Origin: Rhodanobacter_A agri
GTDB lineage: Bacteria; Pseudomonadota; Gammaproteobacteria; Xanthomonadales; Rhodanobacteraceae
Reading direction: 5' to 3'
DNA: 64,000 nt
Assembly (NCBI RefSeq): GCF_044904705.1
Contig: NZ_JADIKL010000001.1
Span: forward strand, 372,001 to 436,000
Part shown: in pieces, positions 7,121 through 15,520 of the stretch
Layout: the number at the start of each line of letters is the position of its first letter
Position numbering within the stretch: position 1 is the stretch's first letter
Notes under the pieces: generated by a model
Seen by the model: only the letters and a program-made list of their open reading frames with translations
What the model was told of the DNA's origin: nothing
Database searches by the model: none
Position numbers and translations under genes: made by a program

Positions 7121-8626
7121 GTGCGCAAGCCGCTGCAGACGAGCTTGCTGGCAGCCCTGCTGCTGGCCGGATTCCACCCCCCCGCGCTGGCTGCCGACGG
7201 CAAGCCGCCGGCCGCGGCGGAAGCGCCTGGCACCAGCGACGGCTTCCACCTGCCGCCCTTCCCCGCCGACGCGCATGTTTCCCAGTCCACCGCCGCGGAC
7301 GGCCGCACGCTGAAATACACCGCCACGGTAGGTTCGCTGCCGGTACGCGACGAAAAGGGCAAGGTGATCGCGCAGGTGATGTTCACCGCCTACACCATGC
7401 CCGGCAAGAACCGCCCGGTGACCTTTGCGCTGAACGGCGGCCCCGGCGCTTCCTCGGTCTACCTCAACCTCGGCGCGATCGGCCCGAAGAAGGTGAACTT
7501 CGGCGTGGAGGGCGACAACCCCTCCGACCCGGCCGTGCTGCGCGACAACCCGGGCACCTGGCTGGGCTTCACCGACCTGGTGTTCATCGACCCGGTGGGC
7601 ACCGGCTTCAGCCGCGCGTTGGTGGACGACAAGCAGGCCACCAAGGACTTCTACAGCACCGACAGCGACATCCAGTACCTCTCGCGCATCGTCTACGACT
7701 GGCTGGTGAAGAACGGCCGCATGGAATCGCGCAAGTACCTGGTGGGCGAGAGCTACGGTGGTTTCCGTGGCCCGCGCATCACCGACTACCTGCAGACCCA
7801 GCTCGGCGTCGCGATGAACGGCGTAGTGCTGCTGTCGCCCTACCTCGACCCGGCCGCCTCGGACGACGAGAACGTCTCGCCGCTGCCTTGGATGCTCACC
7901 CTGCCCTCGATCGCCGCCGCCCACCTGGAGCGCGAGCACAAGCTCACGGCTGAGGCGATGCAGTCCATCGTCGACTACACCCGCACCACCTACGCCACTA
8001 CGCTGATGGGCGGCCGCAGCAACACAGCCGCCACCGAGGCGATGATCGGAAAGGTCGCCGAACTCACCGGCCTCGACCCGCTGTTCGTGAAGCGCTCCGG
8101 CGGCCGGCTGGAAACCCAGGCCTATCTGCGCGAGGTGTACCGCGCCGAGGGCAAGCTGGGCAGCCGCTACGACTCCAACGTCACCGCCTGGGACCCGTTC
8201 CCCTATGCGCCGCACCAGCGCTCGGGCGACCCCATCCTCAACGGGATCATCGCCCCCACCACCACCGCGATGGTGAACTTCGTCACCCAGACCGTGGGCT
8301 GGAAGTACGACGGCCGCTACAACGCGCTCAGCTACGAGGTGGGGCGGCTGTGGCACGACGACGACGACGCCAACCTGGGCTCGGTGAAGCAGTTGCGCGA
8401 GTCGGTGGCGAACGATCCAGGCCTGCGCGTGCTGATCGCCCATGGCTGGGACGACCTCTCCTGCCCGTTCATGGCCTCGGTGCTGATCGTCGACCAGATG
8501 CCGGCGATGGGCGACCCCACCCGCGTGCAGGTGAAGGAATACCCCGGCGGCCACATGTTCTACGCCCGCCCGTCCAGCCAGGCCGACCTGCTGCGCGACG
8601 TGAAGGCCTTGTACGGCGCACCGTGA
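7121..8626 (+). CDS. S10 family serine carboxypeptidase-like protein, exported
   Basis: A 501-aa exported hydrolase of the S10 (carboxypeptidase C/cathepsin A) family. Signal peptide is at residues 1-24 (LLAALLLAGFHPPALA). The family signature NGGPGASS at 105-112 builds the oxyanion site, GESYGG has the nucleophile Ser211, and the C-terminal AHGWDDLSCPF and PGGHMFY regions supply the expected Asp and His. It starts at a GTG with GAGG upstream. A perfect palindrome follows the stop (8637-8662). It probably trims C-terminal residues from peptides in the periplasm; the substrate is unknown. No operon partner: the GGDEF gene upstream is divergent. Confidence 0.9.
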   Translation: MRKPLQTSLLAALLLAGFHPPALAADGKPPAAAEAPGTSDGFHLPPFPADAHVSQSTAADGRTLKYTATVGSLPVRDEKGKVIAQVMFTAYTMPGKNRPVTFALNGGPGASSVYLNLGAIGPKKVNFGVEGDNPSDPAVLRDNPGTWLGFTDLVFIDPVGTGFSRALVDDKQATKDFYSTDSDIQYLSRIVYDWLVKNGRMESRKYLVGESYGGFRGPRITDYLQTQLGVAMNGVVLLSPYLDPAASDDENVSPLPWMLTLPSIAAAHLEREHKLTAEAMQSIVDYTRTTYATTLMGGRSNTAATEAMIGKVAELTGLDPLFVKRSGGRLETQAYLREVYRAEGKLGSRYDSNVTAWDPFPYAPHQRSGDPILNGIIAPTTTAMVNFVTQTVGWKYDGRYNALSYEVGRLWHDDDDANLGSVKQLRESVANDPGLRVLIAHGWDDLSCPFMASVLIVDQMPAMGDPTRVQVKEYPGGHMFYARPSSQADLLRDVKALYGAP

Positions 8627-8636
8627 CGCGACTTCG

Positions 8637-8662
8637 CCCCTCCCCCGCATGCGGGGGAGGGG
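8637..8662 (+). terminator. 26-bp perfect palindrome, probable terminator
   Basis: CCCCTCCCCCGCA followed by its exact complement, ten bases after the carboxypeptidase stop, then GTGCTTTCG. The stem is very strong but has only a weak T-run, so termination efficiency is uncertain. Confidence 0.55.
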
Positions 8663-8774
8663 TGCTTTCGCTCGAGCCGTTCACTTTCTGTGGTACCCGG
8701 CCGGTCGATGATTGCGCACGGTGCCGCCACCGTGCACCATCCCGATCCACCACATCCGCTGATGAGGTGTTCCC

Positions 8775-9224
8775 ATGAAGTCCGTACTGACCGGTCTGCT
8801 CGCGCTCTCGATCACGCTCGCCACGAACGCCGCGAACGCCCAGACGAAACCGCACGCCCCTGCCTACACGCCGCTGCGCCCGGTTTCCGACTGCCTGCGC
8901 ACCGATCGCATCAACGAATGGCACATCGTGAACTCGCGCACGGTCACCGTGCGTACCGGCCCCGACCGCTACCTGGTGAAGCTGCGGGCCTCCTGCCCGC
9001 AACTGAGCTACGGCGCGCCTACCCTGCTGTTCCGGGCCAGCGATGCGAACAAGGCGGTGGCTCCGTTCAGTATCTGCGGCGAAGCCGGCGAGTCCGTGCG
9101 CTCCACGCAACCGCCGTCCTGCCCTATCCAGTCGGTGCGCAAGATCGACAAGGCCGAGTTCGACAAGCTGGGCGCACATGCCGGCCGCAGTGGCAGCGGT
9201 GCGAATCAGCCTACCAAGCCCTGA
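8775..9224 (+). CDS. DUF6491 family secreted protein
   Basis: A 149-aa protein with a clear signal peptide (LLALSITLATNAANA, cleavage near residue 22). The mature part has the DUF6491 pattern: SDCLRTDRINEWHIVNSRTV near the start, then four cysteines in total (DCL, SCPQ, ICGE, SCPI) that could form two disulfides. Members are known mainly from Xanthomonadales-type genomes and have no established function. A GAGGTGTT ribosome site precedes the ATG. A strong terminator lies 21 nt past the stop and is shared with the convergent gene at 9298-9705. Confidence 0.85.
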   Translation: MKSVLTGLLALSITLATNAANAQTKPHAPAYTPLRPVSDCLRTDRINEWHIVNSRTVTVRTGPDRYLVKLRASCPQLSYGAPTLLFRASDANKAVAPFSICGEAGESVRSTQPPSCPIQSVRKIDKAEFDKLGAHAGRSGSGANQPTKP

Positions 9225-9245
9225 GCCGGATCACCTGCCAAACGA

Positions 9246-9273
9246 AAAGAGCCCGGCATTAGCCGGGCTCTTT
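9246..9273. terminator. bidirectional Rho-independent terminator
   Basis: AAAGAGCCCGGC, loop ATTA, GCCGGGCTCTTT: a perfect 12-bp stem. It has A-rich sequence on the left and T-rich on the right, so it can stop both the DUF6491 gene and the convergent gene at 9298-9705. Confidence 0.9.
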
Positions 9274-9297
9274 CTTCACTGCCAGCGGTGATGGCAA

Positions 9298-9705
9298 TCA
9301 ATCGCCATCGTAACCGTCGTCGCGCACATAGCGCGTGGGGTAGCCGTTGTCGTACACCACGGTGCGGGTAACCACACGCACCGGCGGCGCGTTTTCGTAA
9401 ACCACGGCGGGCGGCCCGTAAACCACCGGCGCCGGCCCGTAATACACCGGCCGCGGCGCCAGCGCGTCGCTGACGATGCCCGCCACCGCGCCGGTGACGA
9501 TCGCACCCGCGATCCAGCGGCCACCGCTCCAGTAACCGCCGTGATGGTAATAGCCACCATGCCAACCGCCGTGGCCCCAGCCGCCGCCATGACCCCAGCC
9601 ACCGCCATGATCCCAGCCGTGCGCGGACGCGCTCAGCGGCATCGCCACTGCAGCGGCCACGGCCAGACCGATCGCCATCACCTTGCCGACATTGCGCTTG
9701 GACAT
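9298..9705 (-). CDS. secreted His/Gly/Trp-rich protein
   Basis: A 135-aa exported protein of unknown function. Signal peptide is MSKRNVGKVMAIGLAVAAAV...SASA. The mature N-terminus is a low-complexity run of Gly, His, Trp and Tyr with repeated GGGWGHG units, followed by a hydrophobic segment (AGAIVTGAVAGIVSDAL) and a Pro/Tyr/Val-rich tail. The His-rich part could bind metal, but nothing proves it. ATG 9705 is 8 nt after AGAGG; a GTG three codons upstream is also open. Downstream it shares the terminator at 9246-9273. Similar glycine-rich secreted proteins with a 17-residue glycine-zipper-like helix occur in many proteobacteria. Confidence 0.78.
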   Translation of the reverse strand: MSKRNVGKVMAIGLAVAAAVAMPLSASAHGWDHGGGWGHGGGWGHGGWHGGYYHHGGYWSGGRWIAGAIVTGAVAGIVSDALAPRPVYYGPAPVVYGPPAVVYENAPPVRVVTRTVVYDNGYPTRYVRDDGYDGD

Positions 9706-9772
9706 GACATACACCTCTGTTGATCTGCGGTGCTGATGCTCGACTCCTGGCGCTTAATCCGGACTGAAGGGT

Positions 9773-11959
9773 TCAGTTTTTCGGATGCGCCCCATTCCAC
9801 GGATTGAACGCCGCTTCAGCCTTCCGGTGACGCAGCAGCCAGCAGCCGTGGATATCGGCCCGGCGGGCGAAGTCGAACGGGATGCTGGCGGCGCTCCAGT
9901 CCTCGATATCGAAGCGCTCCGCCAGCGCTGCCTCGTCCAGTTTGAAGCGGCGGAAATTGTTGGAAAACACGATCACGCCGTCGTTGACCAGCCGCTCGCC
10001 GCAGGCCTCCAGCAGCGCCACGTGGTCGCGCTGCACGTCGAAGTCGTCGGCGCGCTTGGAATTGGAAAAGGTCGGCGGATCGACGTAGATCAAGCCGTAG
10101 TGCGCGCGGTCCTGGCGCAGGAAGGTCAAGGCATCGGCCTGCATCAGGCGGTGCTTCGCGCCGGTGAAGCCGTTCAGCGCGAGGTTGCTGGAAGCCCAGT
10201 CCAGGTAGGTGGCCGACAAATCCACGCTGGTGGTATCGCGCGCACCACCGGCCGCCGCGTACACGCTGGCGGTGGCGGTATAGGCGAACAGGTTGAGGAA
10301 GCGCCGGCCCGCCGCCAGTTCGCGCAGCTTGGCGCGCACCAGGCGATGGTCGAGGAACAACCCGGTGTCGAGGTAGTCGTTGAGGTTGACCAGGAACTTC
10401 AGCCCGCCCTCCGCCACCTCGACGAACTCGCCGCGCTGGTCGAACTGGCCGTACTTGGAGCCGCCCTTGCCGCGCTCGCGGGTCTTGATCGCGATGCGCT
10501 CGCGCGGCACCGCAAACAACTCGCCGGCAGCGCGGGCGATCTCGCGCAGGCGGATGCGCGCCGTCTCCGCGGGCACCTCGGCGGGTGCGCGGTATTCCTG
10601 CACATGCAGCCAGGGCTCCGCACCCTCACGCGCATAAACGTCGATCGCGGCGGCGTACTCGGGCAGGTCCTGGTCGTAGGCGCGCCAGCAGTGGATGTCC
10701 TCGCGCGCGAGCCGCTTGCGCAGATGCTTGAGGTTCTTCTCCAGCCGGTTCTTCAGCATCTGCGCGCCGGCAGACAACGGCTTCGGTTCGCGCGGCGCCG
10801 CGTCGCGTGGACGGATTTCGAACGTGAGCAGCTGGGTCTCCAGCGCGCCGTTGTACAGCGCGTATTTCTTCTCCGCATGCAGGCCCAGCGCACGCCCCAG
10901 TTCCGCATCGCCGGCCAGCACGGCCGCGCGCCAGCCCGCGAACTGCGTGCGCAGGCGCTCGCCCAAAGCGTGGTACAGCGCAGGCATCTGCGCCCGTTCG
11001 CCCAAGCGTTCGCCATACGGCGGATTGGTAATGACGAGACCGCGTTCCTCGCCCTGCGGCGGCGCGGCGTGCGCCATGTCGCGCTTCTCCAGCGTGAGGA
11101 AACCGGCGACACCGGCTTCCTGCGCATTGCGCTTGGCGGTCTGCACCATGCGCGGGTCGGCGTCGCTGCCGAAGAAGCAGCTGCGCAACGCCTTGAGTCC
11201 CGTTTCGGCGCGCTGCCGCGCCTCGTCGAGCAGGCTGCGCCACAGCGCGATGTCGTGCTGCTGCCAGCCGAGGAAGCCGTAGTAGTCGCGGCGCCAGCCC
11301 GGCGCCACGTCGGCGGCCATCAGCGCGGCCTCGACCAGCAAAGTGCCCGAGCCACACATCGGATCGAGCAAGGCGCCGCCCGCCGCGTAGGTTTCCGGCC
11401 AGCGCGCGCGCAGCAGCATCGCGGCGGCGAGGTTCTCCTTCAGCGGCGCCTCGCCCTGCAGCTCGCGCCAGCCGCGCCGGTGCAGCGGGCTGCCGGCGAG
11501 ATCCAGCGACAGCGTGGCGCGGTCGCGCTTCAACCGCAGGTTGAGGCGTACGTCCGGCTCCTCGGTGTCCACGCCGGGGCGGGTGCCGCCCTGCTGGCGG
11601 AACTGGTCCACCACCGCGTCCTTCACCCGCTGGGCGATGAACTGGCTGTGGGTGAGCTTGCTCAGCGCGGTGTGCGCATCCACCGCCAGCGTGGCGTGCG
11701 CGGCGAGGTGTTGCGACCAGGCTATGGCCTGCACGCCGGTGTACAAAGCATCGTCGGTGGCGGCGTCGAATTCGGCCAGCGGAAGCAGGATACGGCTGGC
11801 CAGCCGCGACCACAGGCAGGCGCGGTAGGCGGTTTCCAGCGGACCTTCGAAATGCACGCCGGCCAATGCCTCGCGTACCTCCTGCGCGCCCAGCGCCACC
11901 AACTCGTCGCGCAACAGGTATTCCAGCCCCTTCGGGCAGGTGGCAAACCAGCGGCTCAT
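9773..11959 (-). CDS. rlmKL: bifunctional 23S rRNA guanine methyltransferase RlmKL
   Basis: A 728-aa fusion of two SAM-dependent methyltransferases that modify 23S rRNA (m2G2445 by the RlmL half, m7G2069 by the RlmK half). Seen in order: N-terminal MSRWFATCPKGLEYLL, a THUMP RNA-binding region (about 45-155), the first catalytic domain with DPMCGSGT and NPPYGERLG, then the second with LFAYTATASVYAAAGGA and YVDPPTFSNSKR. Length matches the family (E. coli 702 aa). The start ATG overlaps the stop of the upstream hydrolase gene (ATGA), with GGGAG 7 nt before, so translation is coupled. Confidence 0.96.
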   Translation of the reverse strand: MSRWFATCPKGLEYLLRDELVALGAQEVREALAGVHFEGPLETAYRACLWSRLASRILLPLAEFDAATDDALYTGVQAIAWSQHLAAHATLAVDAHTALSKLTHSQFIAQRVKDAVVDQFRQQGGTRPGVDTEEPDVRLNLRLKRDRATLSLDLAGSPLHRRGWRELQGEAPLKENLAAAMLLRARWPETYAAGGALLDPMCGSGTLLVEAALMAADVAPGWRRDYYGFLGWQQHDIALWRSLLDEARQRAETGLKALRSCFFGSDADPRMVQTAKRNAQEAGVAGFLTLEKRDMAHAAPPQGEERGLVITNPPYGERLGERAQMPALYHALGERLRTQFAGWRAAVLAGDAELGRALGLHAEKKYALYNGALETQLLTFEIRPRDAAPREPKPLSAGAQMLKNRLEKNLKHLRKRLAREDIHCWRAYDQDLPEYAAAIDVYAREGAEPWLHVQEYRAPAEVPAETARIRLREIARAAGELFAVPRERIAIKTRERGKGGSKYGQFDQRGEFVEVAEGGLKFLVNLNDYLDTGLFLDHRLVRAKLRELAAGRRFLNLFAYTATASVYAAAGGARDTTSVDLSATYLDWASSNLALNGFTGAKHRLMQADALTFLRQDRAHYGLIYVDPPTFSNSKRADDFDVQRDHVALLEACGERLVNDGVIVFSNNFRRFKLDEAALAERFDIEDWSAASIPFDFARRADIHGCWLLRHRKAEAAFNPWNGAHPKN

Positions 11960-12474
11960 GCCAGGGCTCCCAGCAGCGCGCCGAACTGCGCGACGATCAT
12001 GTCCATGCTGGTCAGCAGGCGGTGGTCGTCGTCCAGCAGCAACAGCGGCAGGCGGTGGCGCGCGGCAAAGGCCTGCACGCCCTCCACCGGACACAACTCG
12101 TCGCGCCAGCCGTGGATCAGCAAGGTGGGCACGCCCGTGCGCAGCTCCAACGCCTGCGGGCAGCCGGGAATCGCCGGCGGCGTGGCGATCAGGAACAACG
12201 CCGCCACTGGCACCTGCAGCGAAACCAGGGCCGAGGCGAACGCCCCCATGCTCGACCCCACCAGCACCGGCGGCGTGTCGCAGGCGGCCGCGGCGGCACG
12301 CAGGCGTGCCACACGCGGCGCCACCGAAGCGGTGTAGCCCGCGGCATCGTCCGCACGGAAATCGGGGCGTTCGGTACGCCAGCCCAGCGAACCGGCCTGG
12401 GCAGCCAGCGTGCTGATCTTGGTGGCGCCCGGACCGGCATCCGAACCGTGCGAAAGAATGATCTGGCCGCGCAT
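11956..12474 (-). CDS. small alpha/beta hydrolase
   Basis: A 172-aa alpha/beta hydrolase of the short YqiA/dienelactone-like kind. It begins MRGQIILSHGSDAGPGATK, has the nucleophile elbow GSSMGAF, an HGWRDELCP segment carrying the likely Asp, and DDDHRL with the catalytic His. There is no signal peptide. Its stop overlaps the rlmKL start by ATGA, so the two are one transcription and translation unit, though no functional link to rRNA methylation is known. GGAG lies upstream of the ATG. Substrate unknown. Confidence 0.85.
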   Translation of the reverse strand: MRGQIILSHGSDAGPGATKISTLAAQAGSLGWRTERPDFRADDAAGYTASVAPRVARLRAAAAACDTPPVLVGSSMGAFASALVSLQVPVAALFLIATPPAIPGCPQALELRTGVPTLLIHGWRDELCPVEGVQAFAARHRLPLLLLDDDHRLLTSMDMIVAQFGALLGALA

Positions 12475-12537
12475 GGCGGTCTCCGGTACAGGTGGCAGGA
12501 CGCTCATGATAGCTGGCCGCCATGCGAGACTAGCCGG

Positions 12538-13110
12538 ATGCCCGCCTTTTCCATCCACGACCAGCCCCTGCCCTACGCGGCGAAACTGCCCGAGCGGCCT
12601 GCCGACGCGGTAACCCTGGTGGTGATCCACTGCACCGAATTGCCCGATCTCGCGATGGCACGCGAGTACGGCGAGAAGGTGCTGTACGACAGTGGCGCCG
12701 GCAACAGCGGCCACTACTACATCGACCGCGACGGCGCGGTGTACCGCTACGTGCCCGGTACCCGCGTGGCGCACCACGTGCGTGGCTGGAACCCGCAGTC
12801 CATCGGCATCGAGCTGGTCAACACCGGCCGCTACCCCGACTGGTTCGACTCGCACCGGCAGACCATGGCCGAGCCGTATACCGCGGCGCAAATCGCCGCA
12901 CTGCAAGCGCTGCTGGCCCTGCTTCGCAGCGAATTCCCCAACTTGCGCCAGATCGCCGGTCACGAGGATCTGGACACCGCCCGCGTGGCGGCCAGCGACG
13001 ACCCAGCCGCGCAGGTACCACGCAAACTCGACCCCGGCCCGCTGTTCCCGTGGGGCGCCATCGTCCCTGCCTGCGGACTGGAGCGGCTGCGCCCGGAGCT
13101 TGAGCGGTAG
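12538..13110 (+). CDS. N-acetylmuramoyl-L-alanine amidase (Amidase_2)
   Basis: A 190-aa peptidoglycan amidase that should cut the bond between MurNAc and the stem peptide. Zinc ligands are visible in VIHCTE near residue 30 and in AGHEDLDTAR, with the KLDPGPLFPW segment typical of AmpD-type enzymes; HYYIDRDG and ELVNTGRYPDWF are also family-typical. No signal peptide, so either cytoplasmic recycling (AmpD-like) or non-classical localisation. It is divergent from the hydrolase-rlmKL pair with 63 bases between the starts. Annotated as amidase rather than ampD because it lacks the usual N-terminal layout of that enzyme. Confidence 0.88.
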   Translation: MPAFSIHDQPLPYAAKLPERPADAVTLVVIHCTELPDLAMAREYGEKVLYDSGAGNSGHYYIDRDGAVYRYVPGTRVAHHVRGWNPQSIGIELVNTGRYPDWFDSHRQTMAEPYTAAQIAALQALLALLRSEFPNLRQIAGHEDLDTARVAASDDPAAQVPRKLDPGPLFPWGAIVPACGLERLRPELER

Positions 13111-13290
13111 AAATACCCAAGGCGAAAAGCTCGCCATGCGAGGGCAGATTTTCAGCCGTTCGCAGCCTCGACGGGCTCCATGGGGCATAGCATCGACCGA
13201 AGGTTGCACTGCATGGCGGGCTTTGCCGCCCGAATGCTTTCTGCTGCCCGAACACCTAGACTGCGCCGACCTTCCCCCGGCTCGCGCCGC

Positions 13291-14136
13291 ATGCCTGAGT
13301 TCACCGTCCAGACGCTGATGCGGTCGGCCACTGTCTCGGCGCACGACGTGCATTGCCGTGGCGAGTGCCGCCACCGCAGTGCCGAGGAATGCGCGAACGC
13401 CACCCAGCTGGTGTTTCCCTACCGCGGCCTGTTCCTGCGCCACGTCGGCAGCACGCAGTCGGTGGCCGACGCCAACCATGTGCTGTTCTTCAACGCCGGC
13501 CAGGGCTACCAGGTCAGCCATCCTACGACCGGCGGCGACGCCTGCCTGTCGCTGTCGATCTCGCAGCCGCTGCTGAGCGAGCTGGCGCCGGCAGCGCTGC
13601 TGCAGCGACGCGACGTCCCCGTGTTCCACGGCCAGTCGCTGCGCATCGACGAACGCGCCCAGGTGCTGGTGGCGCTGCTGCGCCACAGCCTGCGCAACGG
13701 CAGCATCGAGGCGCTGGAAGCGGAGAGCCTGGCGCTGACCCTGGTGTGCCGCAGCCTCGGCCCGCGCACCACCCACGCGCCCGGCGCCACCCACGCACGG
13801 CAACGGCTGGTGGACCGGGCCAAGCTGTTGCTGGCCAGCGACCTTACCCGGCGCTGGACCCTGGCCGACATCGCGGCGGAAGTCGGCGGCTCGCCGGTCT
13901 ACCTCACCCAGGCCTTCCAGCAGGTCGAGGGGCTGCCGCTGTACCGCTACCACCTGCGCCTGCGGCTGGCGCAGGCACTGGACCGGATCGCCGATTGCGA
14001 AGACGTCGCCGCGCTGGCGCTGGACCTGGGCTTCTCCAGCCACAGCCACTTCAGCGCCGCGTTCCGCCAGGCCTATGGGCGTACGCCCAGCGAGTTCCGC
14101 CAGGCTGCGCTGACCCCGGGCGCTGCGAAGAGCTAA
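13291..14136 (+). CDS. AraC family transcriptional regulator
   Basis: A 281-aa regulator. The N-terminal 150 residues form a cupin-like ligand-binding region (QLVFPYRGLFLRHVG...NHVLFFNAGQGYQVSHP). The C-terminal 100 residues hold two helix-turn-helix units of the AraC type: WTLADIAAEVGGSPVYLTQAF and the closing LALDLGFSSHSHFSAAFRQAYG...PSEFR. The start MPEFTVQ at 13291 is chosen because the upstream open frame has no domain similarity. It is followed after 76 nt by a Cys-rich mini-protein and a Tat-exported hydrolase on the same strand, which may be its targets. Confidence 0.88.
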   Translation: MPEFTVQTLMRSATVSAHDVHCRGECRHRSAEECANATQLVFPYRGLFLRHVGSTQSVADANHVLFFNAGQGYQVSHPTTGGDACLSLSISQPLLSELAPAALLQRRDVPVFHGQSLRIDERAQVLVALLRHSLRNGSIEALEAESLALTLVCRSLGPRTTHAPGATHARQRLVDRAKLLLASDLTRRWTLADIAAEVGGSPVYLTQAFQQVEGLPLYRYHLRLRLAQALDRIADCEDVAALALDLGFSSHSHFSAAFRQAYGRTPSEFRQAALTPGAAKS

Positions 14137-14212
14137 AGATCCTGACAGCCACCGCCAGCGGTGCGTGGTCTCATCTTGCTTGCCCGATCACGGGCATCAC
14201 CGGAGCATCACC

Positions 14213-14356
14213 ATGCAAGCGAAAGAAGCCACCTGCGCTGCCTGCGACTATCCGCTCGACGGCAACGCCATCGAGGTGACCATCGGCGGCCGCACCGTCG
14301 AAGTCTGTTGCGAAGAGTGCGCGCAGAAGCTGCGCGAGGCGGAAGCACAGTCGTGA
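14213..14356 (+). CDS. 47-aa Cys-rich metal-binding mini-protein (YHS/zinc-ribbon-like)
   Basis: A very small protein with two cysteine pairs, CAAC at residues 8-11 and CCEEC further on, separated by a beta-rich stretch (IEVTIGGRTVEV). This is the layout of YHS/TRASH-type metal-binding knuckles, which chelate zinc, copper or other soft metals. It may be a small metal chaperone or a zinc-stabilised adaptor. The stop TGA overlaps the GTG start of the next gene (GTGA), so the two are translationally coupled. ATG 14213 follows CATCACC rather than a strong ribosome site. Confidence 0.75.
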   Translation: MQAKEATCAACDYPLDGNAIEVTIGGRTVEVCCEECAQKLREAEAQS

Positions 14357-15363
14357 GCAATGGAATCCTTTCACCCATGGCGCCGGATCTTGGTCGGCGC
14401 CGTTTCCTCGCCCTCGCCACGGCCGTCTGCGCGGCCGGCATCGCCGGCTGTGCCCGCTGGCCGCGCTCCACCGCCGCAACCGCTACAGCCATGGATGCCG
14501 CGTCGTTCCACGCCGCGCGCCGTTACAAGCACACTGCGTTCGGCGACATCGCCTACGTCGAGCGCGGCAACGGGCCGGCGGCGCTGTTCCTGCACGGCTT
14601 CCCGCTCAACAGCTTCCAGTGGCGCGGTGCACTGGGAAGGCTGGCGCCGTACCGGCGCTGCATCGCGCCGGATTTCCTCGGCCTGGGCTACACCCGCGTG
14701 GCCGAAGGGCAGTCATGCGCGCCCGCCGCGCAAGTGGCGATGCTGGTCGCCCTGCTCGACACGCTGGGCGTCCAACGCGCCGACGTGATCGCCAGCGACA
14801 GCGGCGGCGCCGTGGCCCAACTGCTGGTTGCCCACCACCCGGAGCGCGTGCGCAGCCTGCTGTTGGCCAACTGCGACACCGAGCAGGACTGCCCGCCGCC
14901 GGCCATGCTGCCGGTGATCGAACTGGCCAAGCAGGGGCGCTTCGTCGACGACTGGCTGGGCCACTGGTACCGCGACCATGCCCTGGCGCGCTCGGCGGCA
15001 GGCATCGGCGGCATGTGCTACGCCAATCCCGCGGACCCCAGCGACGAGGCCATCGATACGTATTTCGGGCCGTTGCTGGCGTCGCAGCACAGCCGCGACC
15101 TGGCGCACGCCTACGCCACCGCGCTGGAGCACAACCCGCTGGCCGGCGTTGGCCCCGCGCTGGCGCGTGCCACGATGCCGGTGCGCATCGTCTGGGGCGA
15201 GGCCGACACGATTTTTGCCCCCAACAACGCCGACTTTCTCGATCGCGCTTTCGGGCATTCGCAAGGTGTCCGCCGGCTGCCCGAAAGCAAGCTGTTCTGG
15301 CCCGAGGAACGCCCGGACGTGATCGCCGAAGAAGCACTCAAACTCTGGAAGGAACAGGCATGA
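14353..15363 (+). CDS. Tat-exported alpha/beta hydrolase lipoprotein
   Basis: A 336-aa alpha/beta hydrolase. The N-terminus has a twin-arginine signal (GRRRFLALATAVCAAGIAGC) ending in a lipobox cysteine, so it should be exported folded and lipid-anchored. The body has HGFPLNSFQWRG, the elbow SDSGGAVA (Asp-Ser pattern as in haloalkane dehalogenase and epoxide hydrolase relatives), and VWGEADTIFAP with a likely acid residue. The GTG at 14353 overlaps the previous stop; ATG 14377 is an alternative start that keeps the Tat signal. Substrate unknown; the link to the Cys-rich mini-protein upstream is positional only. Confidence 0.82.
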   Translation: MSNGILSPMAPDLGRRRFLALATAVCAAGIAGCARWPRSTAATATAMDAASFHAARRYKHTAFGDIAYVERGNGPAALFLHGFPLNSFQWRGALGRLAPYRRCIAPDFLGLGYTRVAEGQSCAPAAQVAMLVALLDTLGVQRADVIASDSGGAVAQLLVAHHPERVRSLLLANCDTEQDCPPPAMLPVIELAKQGRFVDDWLGHWYRDHALARSAAGIGGMCYANPADPSDEAIDTYFGPLLASQHSRDLAHAYATALEHNPLAGVGPALARATMPVRIVWGEADTIFAPNNADFLDRAFGHSQGVRRLPESKLFWPEERPDVIAEEALKLWKEQA

Positions 15364-15520
15364 ACGCAGCCCGCTCCCATCGCATCGCGGTATACGGGCT
15401 TATGGCCACACCGGCGTTGCGATAACGCTGGGGGCTGTCGCCGGGGCGGAGGCGGACACCTCCTGGCACGGCCCCGGCGGGCACCCCGGTATACTGGCGA
15501 ATCCCCGCCAAGGACCCGCC

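Noticed and set aside
9785..12337. An 850-codon plus-strand open frame
   Set aside because: It is antisense to rlmKL, which has full family motifs on the other strand.
12475..14049. Long upstream extension of the small hydrolase frame on the minus strand
   Set aside because: It overlaps the amidase and AraC genes antisense and has no domain; the hydrolase starts at 12474.
15360..15425. A 21-codon frame whose ATG overlaps the Tat hydrolase stop
   Set aside because: The overlap looks like coupling, but 21 codons with no recognisable feature is too little; possibly a remnant of a lost gene.
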